Positions 25,041 to 35,166 of a stretch of DNA of 64,000 nt are shown one piece after another. The notes under the pieces are model-generated. The model was not told the DNA's origin. It worked only from the letters and a program-made list of their open reading frames with translations, and made no database searches. The position numbers and the translations under genes were made by a program. The DNA comes from Agelas oroides (lineage: Eukaryota > Porifera > Demospongiae > Agelasida > Agelasidae), in the NCBI GenBank assembly GCA_949130485.1, contig OX422191.1, positions 6,325,754 through 6,389,753 on the forward strand, given 5' to 3'. Numbering within the stretch: position 1 is the first letter of the stretch; the number at the start of each line of letters is the position of its first letter.

Positions 25041-25461
25041 ATGATGCAACTGGACTGGACCCAGTTATTTGCATAGCACATGGTGCTCGGGTGATGCTCA
25101 CTTCCAACCTTTGGACTGGAGTTGGACTGGTCAATGGAGCCGTGGTCAAGCACCACCCAACCTGCCAGTTCCTGTTATGCTACGGTTTGATTCCTACCCA
25201 GGCCCCACCCTTCCTGACGGAACAGTTCCTATTGTCCCCATCTGCCACACCTGGCCTGTATCAAGTGCCCAGTGTTCACGATTGCAACTGCCACTAAAGC
25301 TAGCATGGGCTGTCACTATCCACAAGGCACAGGGCCTTACCCTAGACAAAGTGGTGATCGATGTTGGAAAGAAAGAGTTCGCCTGTGGACTGACATTTGT
25401 TGCCTGCTCTCGTGTTCGCACACTGACTGATCTGCTTTTCAACATTACACCACAAGTCTGA
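25010..25461 (+). pseudogene. PIF1-like helicase, C-terminal fragment
   Basis: The first part reads GLDPVICIAHGARVMLTSN followed by LWTGVGLVNGAVVK. After a frame change near 25150-25160 the next part holds VPIVPICHTW, QLPLKLAWAVTIHKAQG, LTLDKVVIDVG and LTFVACSRVRTLTDLLF. These are the last helicase motifs of PIF1-family enzymes as found in Helitrons, where the helicase unwinds donor DNA during rolling-circle transposition. Only about 150 residues of a domain usually over 400 remain, and the reading frame is broken, so it is not functional. A host PIF1 copy is less likely given the Helitron ends around it. Confidence 0.85.
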
Positions 25462-25706
25462 AACCGTTGTTGTGCAATGCTGTTGTTTCGTCTCTGGCTT
25501 AGTATCCATTCATGCATTCGTCTCAGGGCACATTCTTTGTACTAGTCTTCAAGTAGTCTTCCTTGCAGACGCTGCTTCTTTGCAAGGTTTGTTATACGCT
25601 GGAAAGGAAATGGAGGGTGTGCACTGACTATACTACCCATATGGCATCCATGTGGTATTGTACCGCTCGCTCAGGCTCGCCCCAAGATGCCTTGCATCTA
25701 CACTAG

Positions 25707-26730
25707 TATATATTATAGGACCAGTAATTGGTATGATTGCTAAAATGGCGTATAGTGGAAGCATTATGTATATTAGGGGACCACTTGAGAATCTCTGAAC
25801 AGTCAGGTTGTTTAATGGAACTGGTTGGAAGTTTGTGCAACAACAAAAGGACAAGGCTGAGCAGCCTCCTTCACTACCACTTAGTGGTCTGCTCATTAGC
25901 ACAGTTCGGTCGTACTTGTTTTGATAAGAGCAAGGTCTGGGTGCTGACTATACTCCTCTGCAGTGACTTCAGAAGTGTTGTTTTGATAAGAACGCTTCTG
26001 GTTGCACTAAACAGACTCATTCTGCCCGTGATTTCGCTGTTTTGAAGAACGCTTCGTGGTGTTCACTACTACAGGCTAGCCAGCTCTTCCGCTAAATTGG
26101 ATTCACTCGAAAATAATTAGTGCAGCTACCGTCCACATAATTGGATTAACAAAAATTGCAAAAATTGAATTTCTTCCGCTAGATTGGATCTACCGTTCTA
26201 TTTGAATAATGACGGTACCATTGAAGTTCTATCTTGTTCATTGGCTCAGTAGCAGTTTGCAAGCATGATATACCATTGAAGTTAGATATGATGAAAGCCT
26301 TGTCATTGACAGAAAGTTCATGATGTCATAAGCGGAATGACATTTTTAGGTCATTCTCAGACGTTATGGCTGAGTCTGAATCCCAACTGATAGTGAGCAG
26401 CAAATCAAACCAGTCTGGAGAAATGGACAAAGTGTATGCTAGAAAAATTGCTTACACATTGTGAAAGTTTACACCATAACTATTGCTAGGTAGTTTGTTG
26501 CAAACATGTGAAATGATTTGGTTGTCCACTACATTATTTGATGAAACCCTCAGGGATTTAAATGCTATATAGTCCCCTCAGTTTTATCGTATCTATACGT
26601 ACAACCTATATTTATTCTAAACTCCTGATCTACATATAGTGTGATCATAATACTACCTTTAAAGAAGTTAGTCCTCTGGTTATACCTTGTGAGGCATGCC
26701 ATAAAGTTGTAATCCTGTTCTTTTTCTTTG
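25707..26730. other. 5' flank of the Pmp-repeat gene
   Basis: No coding exon is recognised. Around 26090-26200 a short motif (cttccgctaaattggatt / cttccgctagattggat) is repeated. The stretch ends with a pyrimidine-rich tract and TTTGCAG (26727-26733), a good 3' splice site, so a 5' non-coding exon probably lies upstream. Confidence 0.45.
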
Positions 26731-26748
26731 CAGTTATTCCAACACGTG

Positions 26749-29700
26749 ATGGCTCTATTCATCGTTCTTGTGGCAGCACTGCTCATTAACACCCTCTCCT
26801 ACTGTTCTGCTGAGAATGTGTACTGTGTCACACCCACTGCCACCTCATGCTCATCCTGCCCTCACAATTCAACCCACTGTGCCACACTCTCTGAGTATGC
26901 ACAAGAAGCTGAATTATATTTTACCTCCAACACCACTATGGTGTTCTTGCCAGGTGACCATACTCTTGATACAAATATCACAGTTACCAATGTCGCCAGG
27001 CTGACCATGTGTGGAAGGTCTTCAGGCAACATACCAATAGTTGTTTGCAGTGGGTCAGTTGGCCTCCTCTTTACAAATATGGTGGACTTCAAAATGTACT
27101 CATTAGCTTTTAAATCTTGCAACAGGTCCTTGAGGGTTGATGACTATCTAACTGGTCTAGCTGGTAACTCTGCCTTGTTTTTGCTTTCCACACAATCTGC
27201 TGAACTAGCTAACTGCTCCTTCCATGACAATCTTTGCACTGCACTTGCAGTTTACAACACCAGTATTACTCTTGCACAGAACAACTTCACGAAGAACCAA
27301 TGTGGAATCACAGCTCTCAACAGCAATTTGATCTTCACCGGAAACACCACCTTCCTTGAAAATGGTTATTCAAGCTCAGGAATTTCAGTTGATGGTCTTG
27401 CTGGAGCAATTTGGGCACTTGCAAGTTCACTACACTTCAGTGGAACCAACAACTTCACAAGCAATGTTAATTTGGCACGGTCTGAATTTGGTGGTGGTGG
27501 AGCCATCACTGCAACAAACAACACATCATTAACTTTTACAGGAAATAGCAATTTCAACAATAACTCAGCACACAGTGGTGGTGCAATCTATGCTGCAAGC
27601 AACACAGCAGTGAGTTTCAATGGAACTAGCAGCTTTACGAACAACTCAGCAGACTCTGATGGTGGTGCAATCTATGCACGATACAGTGTTGTATTTAGCT
27701 TCAGTGGAAACAGCGACTTCATTGCCAACTCAGCACCGTCAGATTTTGGTGGTTTTGGTGGTGCAATTTATGCATCAACCGACACCTCATTGCGTTTTAC
27801 TGGAGTTAGTAACTTTAGCAACAACTTGGCAGGTTTTCAGGGCGGTGCAATCGACGCAGAAATTAACACAGTAGTAAGTTTCAGTGGAACTTGTAATTTC
27901 AATAACAACTCAGCATTTCTTGGAGGTGGGTTCTATGCAGAAACAAACACCTCAGTGAGTTTCACTGGAACTAGTTATTTCAACAATGGCATCGCAAGTG
28001 CTGCAGGTGGTGTAATTCTTGCGGAATTCAACACTTCAGTGAGTTTCAATGGAATTAGTAGTTTCAGCAATAACTCGGCAAGTACTCAAGGTGGTGCTAT
28101 CAATGCTGCATCCAGTACAGTGAGTTTCAATGGAACAAGTAGTTTTATTAACAACTCAGCATATTCTGGTGGTGCAATCTACACTTCAGACCGTGCTCTT
28201 GTTAGCTTCAGAGGAACCAGCAACTTTGACAGCAACAATGCAACTCAAGGTGGAGCCATCTCTGCAACAAACAACACATTAAGTTTCACAGGAATTAGCA
28301 ATTTTAACAACAACTATGCACGCAGTGGTGGTGCAATTTATGCTGCAAGCAACACAGCAGTGAGTTTCAATGGAACTAGCGATAGTAGCTTTACGAACAA
28401 CTCAGCAGACTCTGATGGTGGTGCGATCTATGCACGATACGGTGTTGTATTTAGCTTCAGTGGAAACAGCAACTTCATTGGCAATTCAGCACTGTCAGAT
28501 TTTGGTGGCTTTGGTGGTGCAATTTATGCATCAACCGACACATCATTGCACTTTACTGGAGTTAGTAACTTTAGCAACAACTTGGCAGGTTTTCAGGGCG
28601 GTGCAATCGACGCAGAAATTAACACAGTAGTAAGTTTCAGTGGAACTAGTAATTTCAATAACAACTCAGCATTTCTTGGAGGTGGGATCTATGCAGAAAC
28701 AAACACCTCAGTGAGTTTCACTGGAACTAGTTCTTTCAACAATGGCATCGCAAGTGCTGCAGGTGGTGTAATTCTTGCGGAATTCAACACTTCAGTGAGT
28801 TTCAATGGAATTAGTAGTTTCAGCAATAACTCGGCAAGTACTCAAGGTGGTGCTATCAATGCTGCATCCAGTACAGTGAGTTTCAATGGAACAAGTAGTT
28901 TTATTAACAACTCAGCATATTCTGGTGGTGCAATCTACACTTCAGACCGTGCTCTTGTTAGCTTCAGAGGAACCAGCAACTTTGACAGCAACAATGCAAC
29001 TCAAGGTGGAGCCATCTCTGCAACAAACAACACATTAAGTTTCACAGGAATTAGCAATTTTAACAACAACTATGCACGCAGTGGTGGTGCAATCTATGCT
29101 GCAAGCAACACAGCAGTGAGTTTCAATGGAACTAGCAGCTTTACGAACAACTCAGCAGGCTCTGATGGTGGTGCGATCTATGCACGATACGGTGTTATGT
29201 TTAGCTTCAGTGGAAACAGCAACTTCATTGGCAATTCAGCACCGTCAGATTTTGGTGGTTTTGGTGGTGCAATTTATGCATCAACCGACACATCATTGAG
29301 CTTTACTGGAGTTAGTAACTTTAGCAACAACTTGGCAGGTTTTCAGGGCGGTGCAATCGACGCAGAAATTAACACAGTAGTAAGTTTCAGTGGAACTTGT
29401 AATTTCAATAACAACTCAGCATTTCTTGGAGGTGGGATCTATGCAGAAACAAACACCTCAGTGAGTTTCACTGGAACTAGTTATTTCAACAATGGCATCG
29501 CAAGTGCTGCAGGTGGTGTAATTCTTGCGGAATTCAACACTTCAGTGAGTTTCAATGGAATTAGTAGTTTCAGCAATAACTCGGCAAGTACTCAAGGTGG
29601 TGCTATCAATGCTGCATCCAGTACAGTGAGTTTCAATGGAACAAGTAGTTTTATTAACAACTCAGCATATTCTGGTGGTGCAATCTACACTTCAGACCGT

Positions 29701-32118
29701 GCTCTTGTTAGCTTCAGAGGAACCAGCAACTTTGACAGCAACAATGCAATGAAAGGTGGAGCCATCGCAGCAATTGATACCACACTGATGATGGGAACCA
29801 GTAACTTTACAAACAATGGAAATGATACAAGCAGTAACGAAAGTACTGGAGGTGGAGTGTATTTGAGAGGTAATTCTACTTTCCAAATTTTGCCTAACAC
29901 AACCGTGTATTGGGAGAATAATCGTGCATATTTTGGAGGAGCCATCTACGTTGATGACTACACTAACCCATTCATATACTGTACTCACATTGAAAAATGC
30001 ACACAAAGAAAGTGTTTCTTTCAACTTCCCGGCCAGAATCTCTCTAATGATCTTGATGCCCAACTTGTTTTCAAGAACAACTCTGCTGATGCTGCAGGAA
30101 GTGTGTTATATGGTGGTGGAGTTGATAACTGCAAACTCACTGGCCTGGACTCATATAGCTCTGGTGAAGTTTTTGACACGTTAGTTGACATCGAAAATGA
30201 CAATACAAATTCGAGCATTTCTTCTTTTCCATTTCGCGTCTGCCAATGTGAAAACAGCCTTCCAGATTGCCAAAAATCAAAACTTAAATATACTGTGTAT
30301 CCTGGTGAAAGATTCCAAGTTTCAGTAGTTGCAGTTGGGCAGAAAGATGGAACAGTTGCTGCAGAAATTGGAAGTAGCATAGGCAGTGGTGCTACTCTTC
30401 TAAGTTCTCAATACACCCAATACGCAAATAACACCTGCACCACACTCGACTATACTGTGTTCTCACTGTCTAATTCTGATCGTCCCGTGGTACTAGAATT
30501 GTATGCAAATATCCCATGTTCAACATTTAGTTATACACTAAATGTTAGTTTGACTATAAATCAGACCTGCCCACCTGGATTTAACATCTCTGAGTCAAAG
30601 AGAGCTTGTGTCTGTGAGGAAAGACTTGAACAGTACACTAACAAATGCAATATAACAAGTGAAGAAATAACACGTGAATTGTTCCAGCAGTTTTGGATTG
30701 GGTATGATGATCAATCTCGTGGACTAATTCTTAACCCACTCTGCCCATTAGACTATTGTGTCTCTCAAACAGTGGTCTTTCGTCTCAACAATACAGACAT
30801 CCAGTGTGCAAACAACAGGTCAGGACTCTTGTGTGGAGCTTGCAAGACAGGTCATAGTCTGGTACTAGGCACTTCTCGATGCAAGCAGTGCACCAACAGC
30901 TATCTTGCTTTACTCGTTCCTTTTGCAGTGATGGGAGTAGCATTGGTCTTCTTCCTCCTTGTCTGCAAATTGACAGTGGCCACAGGAACACTCAGTGGCT
31001 TAGTGTTCTATGCCAACATTGTTGGAGTGAATCGTACCATCTTTCTACCAGTTGAATCTACTGATGCTTTATCAGTCTTCATTGCCTGGCTAAACCTTGA
31101 CTTTGGTATCGAAACTTGTTTCTTTGATGGAATGGATGCTTATAGTAAAACATGGCTGCAGTTTGCATTCCCAGCATATCTTTGGCTGCTGGTAGGACTC
31201 ATGATTGTCATTAGCCATTTTTCAAACAGATTCGCAAATCTGCTAGGTAAGAACCCAGTTTCTGTCTTGGCAACACTTGTTCTCCTCTCATATGCCAAGA
31301 TCCTCCGCACATTAATTTCTGCAATTTATGTCACCTACCTTGAATACCCAACATACAACAGAATGGTGTGGCTGTATGATGCAAACATTGACTACCTTGT
31401 TGGTAAGCACATTCCACTCTTTATAGTGGCAGTGGTTGTCTTTGTCTTCCTCTTTCTTCCTTACACTCTCTTGCTTCTCTTTGGGCAGTGGTTGCAGGCC
31501 ATATCCCACTTGAGGCTCTTCTCATGGGTTAACAGTGCCAAGTTACATGCTTTCATGGACTCATATCATGCTCCCTACAAAGCAAAACATCGCTACTGGC
31601 CTGGACTGCTGCTTGTACTTCGCTTCATCCTTCTTGTAGTCTTTGCCTTCAATCCTCAGCAAAACCCCAGCATTACCTTGCTGGCAATTCTAGTTGGAGC
31701 TGGCCTGCTTCACATGTGGGCTTGGTTTAGCGGTGGGGTCTACAGAAACTGGTGTCTAGATGCCCTGGAAGGTTCATTTATGGTGAACATGACTATCTTA
31801 GCTGCTGCCACATACCATGTCAAATACTCAGAAGGGAATCAGTATGCTGTTTGGTACACCTCTGTCTCCATAGCATTCATAACATTTCTTGGAATCCTCG
31901 CCTATCACATCTTCCAGCAAGTGAAAGACACAAAGCTCTGTAAGAAGGTTCCTAATCTAAATCTCAATGGAGAGCACTTCAACGATTTAAAAGATATGAA
32001 CGATTCTGAGAGTCCTATTAACAATTCCATGGTGACAGTCACGGAAATTGCAAACTTTGAAGAACTTCGTGAACCTCTGCTTGAGGACGAGCCTCAGCCT
32101 CATCATCATACTGTCTGA
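26749..32118 (+). CDS. Pmp-repeat multi-pass surface protein, receptor-like
   Basis: A single open frame of 1789 residues. The start chosen is the ATG at 26749, 15 bases after a splice acceptor; it opens a signal peptide (MALFIVLVAALL..., about residues 1-21). Residues from about 40 to 1040 are tandem Pmp-type repeats: more than 20 GGAI (or GGVI/GGGI) motifs, each followed by F-x-G-x-S-x-F and N-rich turns, which in chlamydial Pmp proteins form a beta-helix. Within it, three near-identical modules of 250-252 residues start at about 285, 535 and 787. A Cys-rich part follows (about 1275-1380, ending in GLLCGACKTGHSLVLGTSRC), then 8-10 membrane helices (about 1385-1722) and a 67-residue acidic tail. 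It is rich in N-x-S/T sites. Probable role: cell-surface adhesin or receptor; the ligand is unknown. No intron interrupts 5.4 kb. Confidence 0.93.
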   Translation: MALFIVLVAALLINTLSYCSAENVYCVTPTATSCSSCPHNSTHCATLSEYAQEAELYFTSNTTMVFLPGDHTLDTNITVTNVARLTMCGRSSGNIPIVVCSGSVGLLFTNMVDFKMYSLAFKSCNRSLRVDDYLTGLAGNSALFLLSTQSAELANCSFHDNLCTALAVYNTSITLAQNNFTKNQCGITALNSNLIFTGNTTFLENGYSSSGISVDGLAGAIWALASSLHFSGTNNFTSNVNLARSEFGGGGAITATNNTSLTFTGNSNFNNNSAHSGGAIYAASNTAVSFNGTSSFTNNSADSDGGAIYARYSVVFSFSGNSDFIANSAPSDFGGFGGAIYASTDTSLRFTGVSNFSNNLAGFQGGAIDAEINTVVSFSGTCNFNNNSAFLGGGFYAETNTSVSFTGTSYFNNGIASAAGGVILAEFNTSVSFNGISSFSNNSASTQGGAINAASSTVSFNGTSSFINNSAYSGGAIYTSDRALVSFRGTSNFDSNNATQGGAISATNNTLSFTGISNFNNNYARSGGAIYAASNTAVSFNGTSDSSFTNNSADSDGGAIYARYGVVFSFSGNSNFIGNSALSDFGGFGGAIYASTDTSLHFTGVSNFSNNLAGFQGGAIDAEINTVVSFSGTSNFNNNSAFLGGGIYAETNTSVSFTGTSSFNNGIASAAGGVILAEFNTSVSFNGISSFSNNSASTQGGAINAASSTVSFNGTSSFINNSAYSGGAIYTSDRALVSFRGTSNFDSNNATQGGAISATNNTLSFTGISNFNNNYARSGGAIYAASNTAVSFNGTSSFTNNSAGSDGGAIYARYGVMFSFSGNSNFIGNSAPSDFGGFGGAIYASTDTSLSFTGVSNFSNNLAGFQGGAIDAEINTVVSFSGTCNFNNNSAFLGGGIYAETNTSVSFTGTSYFNNGIASAAGGVILAEFNTSVSFNGISSFSNNSASTQGGAINAASSTVSFNGTSSFINNSAYSGGAIYTSDRALVSFRGTSNFDSNNAMKGGAIAAIDTTLMMGTSNFTNNGNDTSSNESTGGGVYLRGNSTFQILPNTTVYWENNRAYFGGAIYVDDYTNPFIYCTHIEKCTQRKCFFQLPGQNLSNDLDAQLVFKNNSADAAGSVLYGGGVDNCKLTGLDSYSSGEVFDTLVDIENDNTNSSISSFPFRVCQCENSLPDCQKSKLKYTVYPGERFQVSVVAVGQKDGTVAAEIGSSIGSGATLLSSQYTQYANNTCTTLDYTVFSLSNSDRPVVLELYANIPCSTFSYTLNVSLTINQTCPPGFNISESKRACVCEERLEQYTNKCNITSEEITRELFQQFWIGYDDQSRGLILNPLCPLDYCVSQTVVFRLNNTDIQCANNRSGLLCGACKTGHSLVLGTSRCKQCTNSYLALLVPFAVMGVALVFFLLVCKLTVATGTLSGLVFYANIVGVNRTIFLPVESTDALSVFIAWLNLDFGIETCFFDGMDAYSKTWLQFAFPAYLWLLVGLMIVISHFSNRFANLLGKNPVSVLATLVLLSYAKILRTLISAIYVTYLEYPTYNRMVWLYDANIDYLVGKHIPLFIVAVVVFVFLFLPYTLLLLFGQWLQAISHLRLFSWVNSAKLHAFMDSYHAPYKAKHRYWPGLLLVLRFILLVVFAFNPQQNPSITLLAILVGAGLLHMWAWFSGGVYRNWCLDALEGSFMVNMTILAAATYHVKYSEGNQYAVWYTSVSIAFITFLGILAYHIFQQVKDTKLCKKVPNLNLNGEHFNDLKDMNDSESPINNSMVTVTEIANFEELREPLLEDEPQPHHHTV
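27601..29756 (+). repeat. three near-identical 750-bp coding repeats
   Basis: Module starts are at 27601, 28351 and 29107. The spacing is 750 and 756 bp; the second unit has an extra 6 bp near 28380. Differences between modules are few by eye, including at the nucleotide level. The third ends at about 29756, where the text changes from NNATQGGA to NNAMKGGA. The frame is kept throughout. Recent unequal crossing-over or gene conversion is inferred. Confidence 0.93.
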
Positions 32119-34047
32119 GGTTTTCTATTTTGCATTTATGCATATGCACATTCACTAGAATGATGATCTTCTGACTCTAGATGTGGTAATTAAATTGTAA
32201 CAAGCAGCTATGGTTTTACTAACATAGTGATCTGTGTGTATAGTCAGCATTGAACAACAAGCAAAGATTCTAATTGATTTTTGGAATTTGACAATTTAAA
32301 AGGAATTTTAAGTTTTCATGCGTCATTATATGTTGATGTAGCATAGTGCTTAAACTGTGTTGTGCATTATCTATTGATACTTGTATGGAATTCCAGCTCT
32401 TATCTTTGTTTTACTCCCTTTGAGGTCTGTATGGGCCTGTGTGTCCAGCCATTTGTTATGATTTTTTTTGTATATATACACGCCTGCGTACATGTATATT
32501 GGGCCTGTAATGCATTGTTCATTAGACCATTGTTGTCTTGAGTTCATGAGATTTATGTGAGTCTAAGTTACTACAGGTGAGACTGAGCAAGCTAGCAGTT
32601 TAGTGCACGTAATTGCATGTGTACTTTTTCAAGTAGTAATCAATGAATGTAGTGCTAGTAACAGAGGCTGGTATGCAAAAGTACCGTAAACACACACTAT
32701 GTGGTAATACTGTTCATTCATTACCATATATGACTATGCACACCATAAATACTCATAATGCAGAGTTGATTAAGGGAAGCTTACCTGATCTCACGGTCAT
32801 ACATAAAGTAATACTCTTTCTCTTCTCTCCATCCCACTGCCATGCACACAAATTTGGAGGGAGGGCTGTAATTGCTAAAGTTTGATATCTCTAAGATATC
32901 AAACTTAGATAAATCAGGTGTTTACCTACATTTTAAAATCATGAGTCCCAGCCAGTTTATAATACAGTAAGAATGTTGACCCATATACACATAAGAGAAA
33001 TAAAATGGGAATGATATGTGCTAGATTTAGTCTGTCAATGACACGAAGCACATGCCAGACTGTAGCCTGTCTTTCGGATACCATGGAGCATCTCCTGCAC
33101 CACAGATCCCAGTATATACCCACTAAAGTGATGGTACTCTGTGAAGAAACTTGCAACTTCATTCAAATTAGTGTGGGGCTTACTCAGGCTCACCCCCAAC
33201 GAACATGCTAATGAAAAGGTGTAGAATACACTTCAGATAGCTACCTAGCTATATATGGAAGTGAACTAATATAAGATATTCTGTTTTGGTCCCTATACAT
33301 CACATATGGAGTTGTCAAACTTATCATTACTTGGCATGTGCTGCCAATCCAGCTACAAATCGAGCTATATATCCAGCTACAAATCGAGCTATAAATCCAG
33401 CTATAAATCCAGCTACGAACAGAGGATTTCATAACAGTGAAAACTTGCGTAACAGTTCAAGTGCCACATTGAATGCGGAGCCGTTGTATGTATCTTACAA
33501 AAACCCGCAACCACTGTCGAAATGGCGAATAACAGTCACGCAAACAATAGTGTGCAATGCCTGTGCATGCCGAAACACATGCACTGTAAAGCACACAGCT
33601 AGCTTGTTTAGCAATGGCTTCCCAAGCACAAGGCACAAGTTCAATGAATGATTGAAAACCCAGTGTCAGACTAGTCTAAAGATGATTGAGCATCATAGAG
33701 TCAGCTACCTTCATGTGCCATATGGCTCTGTAGCTAGCACGCATACAGTAAATGCCACAGAGATGATAACATGGTAGAACTTCATGCCATAACTATGTGT
33801 TCATAGTCAGCCAAACTGATGTCTGTAATAATTCTATTGATGTTGCTATATAAACAACTGGTGACTTAGATTCAAATCATAGAGCAAGTTTAGGAGATGC
33901 AAATATTCGATCAGAATGAAGTAGACTTGTGCTAGCCTTGTTTCCAGGCCTTCTCAACATCAAGTTTTGATCGCTTACAGTTCAGTAACCTGCACTTGTA
34001 TACCTGTCTCTCAAAGCATAGCGTTCCCATTAACTGTGTCTATATAT
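32119..34047. other. 3' flank of the Pmp-repeat gene and spacer
   Basis: No gene is supported. A short 12-bp tandem (tccagctacaaa / tcgagctataaa) lies at about 33345-33418. A decayed Helitron-like right end (ggggcttactcaggctcacccc) is near 33176. A half copy of the TAGCCTTGTTTCCAGG MITE lies near 33943. The 3' UTR of the upstream gene probably falls in 32119-32600. Confidence 0.45.
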
Positions 34048-34648
34048 CACTGTAAAAATACATATTTTAGCTAAGTGCATCAGTGTAACTACACAGAAAA
34101 AAATGTGCTATTTTGGCACACAATTGGTGTGTCATACAGCTCTTGTGTGCTAATAGAGAAATTAGCACTAGCATGTGCTAATTGGTTCTGCAGCACAGCA
34201 GAACATGCTCACTCTAGCACACTCCAGAATTTGATCAATTAGTGTGTAAAAGACATATAATAGCACACTGTGCTTATTTGGCACACTAGTTTTTTTCTGT
34301 GTACTGTCCAAGGAATGCTACCAAATAGGTTCTCTGAAAGTCCATTGAGGAGCTTCTTCTCGTATTGATTTTCGACGTATTTGGCTATATACATTCCTGG
34401 CATTTCTACTCATGCAACCGAGAAACTTCTCCAGGATAAGGTCAGAGAAACACCAAACCTCACCTAAAATGCTGATTTATAGGCCTTCTGCAAGAGTTCC
34501 TAATTTAACAAAAGGGAAAAGCCTCTCAAACACACTTTGATTGAAATTGTAAGCATCCTTGAACTTTGTGTGTCCTGCCACAGTACACATCAAGTATGCA
34601 ATTGAGATGACCAAATTTGGTTGAAGTAACCCAAATGTTGTTACAGTG
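34048..34648. mobile_element. CACTGTAAAAA MITE with a second MITE inside
   Basis: It starts with CACTGTAAAAATACAT and ends with ...TGTTGTTACAGTG. TAT flanks both sides, a possible 3-bp target duplication. The right half is collinear with 45185-45490 (for example cattcctggcatttc, ctccagg, cttctgcaag). The left part is interrupted by the TA-flanked element 34092-34301. Confidence 0.72.
34092..34301. mobile_element. 210-bp TA-flanked MITE (CACAGAAAAAAA ends)
   Basis: The ends are CACAGAAAAAAA and TTTTTTTCTGTG, flanked by TA (34090-34091 and 34302-34303). The interior repeats gtgctaa/ttagcac motifs. It sits inside the CACTGTAAAAA MITE 34048-34648, so it is the younger of the two. Confidence 0.8.
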
Positions 34649-35166
34649 TATACAATGCTTTCTCTGGCAGGTAGCGTTATTCATTTTTTGATGTGTGCTT
34701 AAGAAAACTCATTTGACTTAGTTAATTACAATTTCAGTAACTCTACATCTATTCGTGTATACACCATTTGGATAGTTACCTTGAAGTGTGGAGAGATTTC
34801 TATTTGTGCATTGTTTTAACCACCACATGCAGTCTCTGCTGTCCATTTATGCTGACGGTGTTGCAGATCAGGAAGCAAATCATTTGATATACAATTCACT
34901 GCTATTGACCATGTCTGGTGTATTCATTTGCCAGGGATAATGTGTCTTTGCTTAAATACGTCTAATTGTGTGAGCAACTAGATAAAGAGGTACATACAAT
35001 TGTAACGATGACTACTATACTGAAATGCACCGATATAGTACTTGAGGCACTTCCGCTAGCGCTTCAAGAACGCGGTGACGCAATTTGCACAGTTATGAAT
35101 ATCGTTTGGACTCGCGAGAGTATCACAAACAAAGTCACATGACAGCATAATCGAGGATCGCTCGAG
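34649..35166 (+). promoter_or_regulatory. upstream region of the 355-residue membrane protein gene
   Basis: No exon is seen. The last 130 bases are GC-richer (gctagcgcttcaagaacgcggtgacgcaatttgc...) and contain TGACGCAA, a CRE/ATF-like site (about 35070). I see no clear TATA box close to the start. The promoter role is inferred from position only. Confidence 0.35.

Larger units (their letters stand above)
24561..25706 (+). mobile_element. Helitron (Helitron2/Helentron-like), internally deleted
   Basis: The left end has GGGCGAACCTGAGCGAGCCC. Near the right end its inverted counterpart (GCTCGCTCAGGCTCGCCCC, 25665-25683) is followed by a perfect 6-bp hairpin (AGATGC-CTT-GCATCT, 25685-25699) and then acaCTAG. 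Inverted subterminal repeats plus a 3' hairpin are known for Helitron2-type elements, and CTAG fits the CTRR Helitron end. Inside are remains of the Helitron protein at both its N-terminal and helicase ends. Two shorter relatives lie at 12832-13366 and 15370-15693. Confidence 0.7.

Noticed and set aside
25010-25461. Host PIF1 helicase gene
   Set aside because: Only the last motifs remain, the frame is broken and Helitron ends surround it.
24561-25706. Cut-and-paste DNA transposon based on its inverted ends
   Set aside because: The interior is Helitron-type helicase, and the 3' hairpin plus CTAG fit Helitron2-like ends; no flanking duplication was seen.
33172-33200. Another Helitron-like right end
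   Set aside because: Only ggggcttactcaggctcacccc is left; no hairpin or CTAG follows, so it is noted only as a possible relic.
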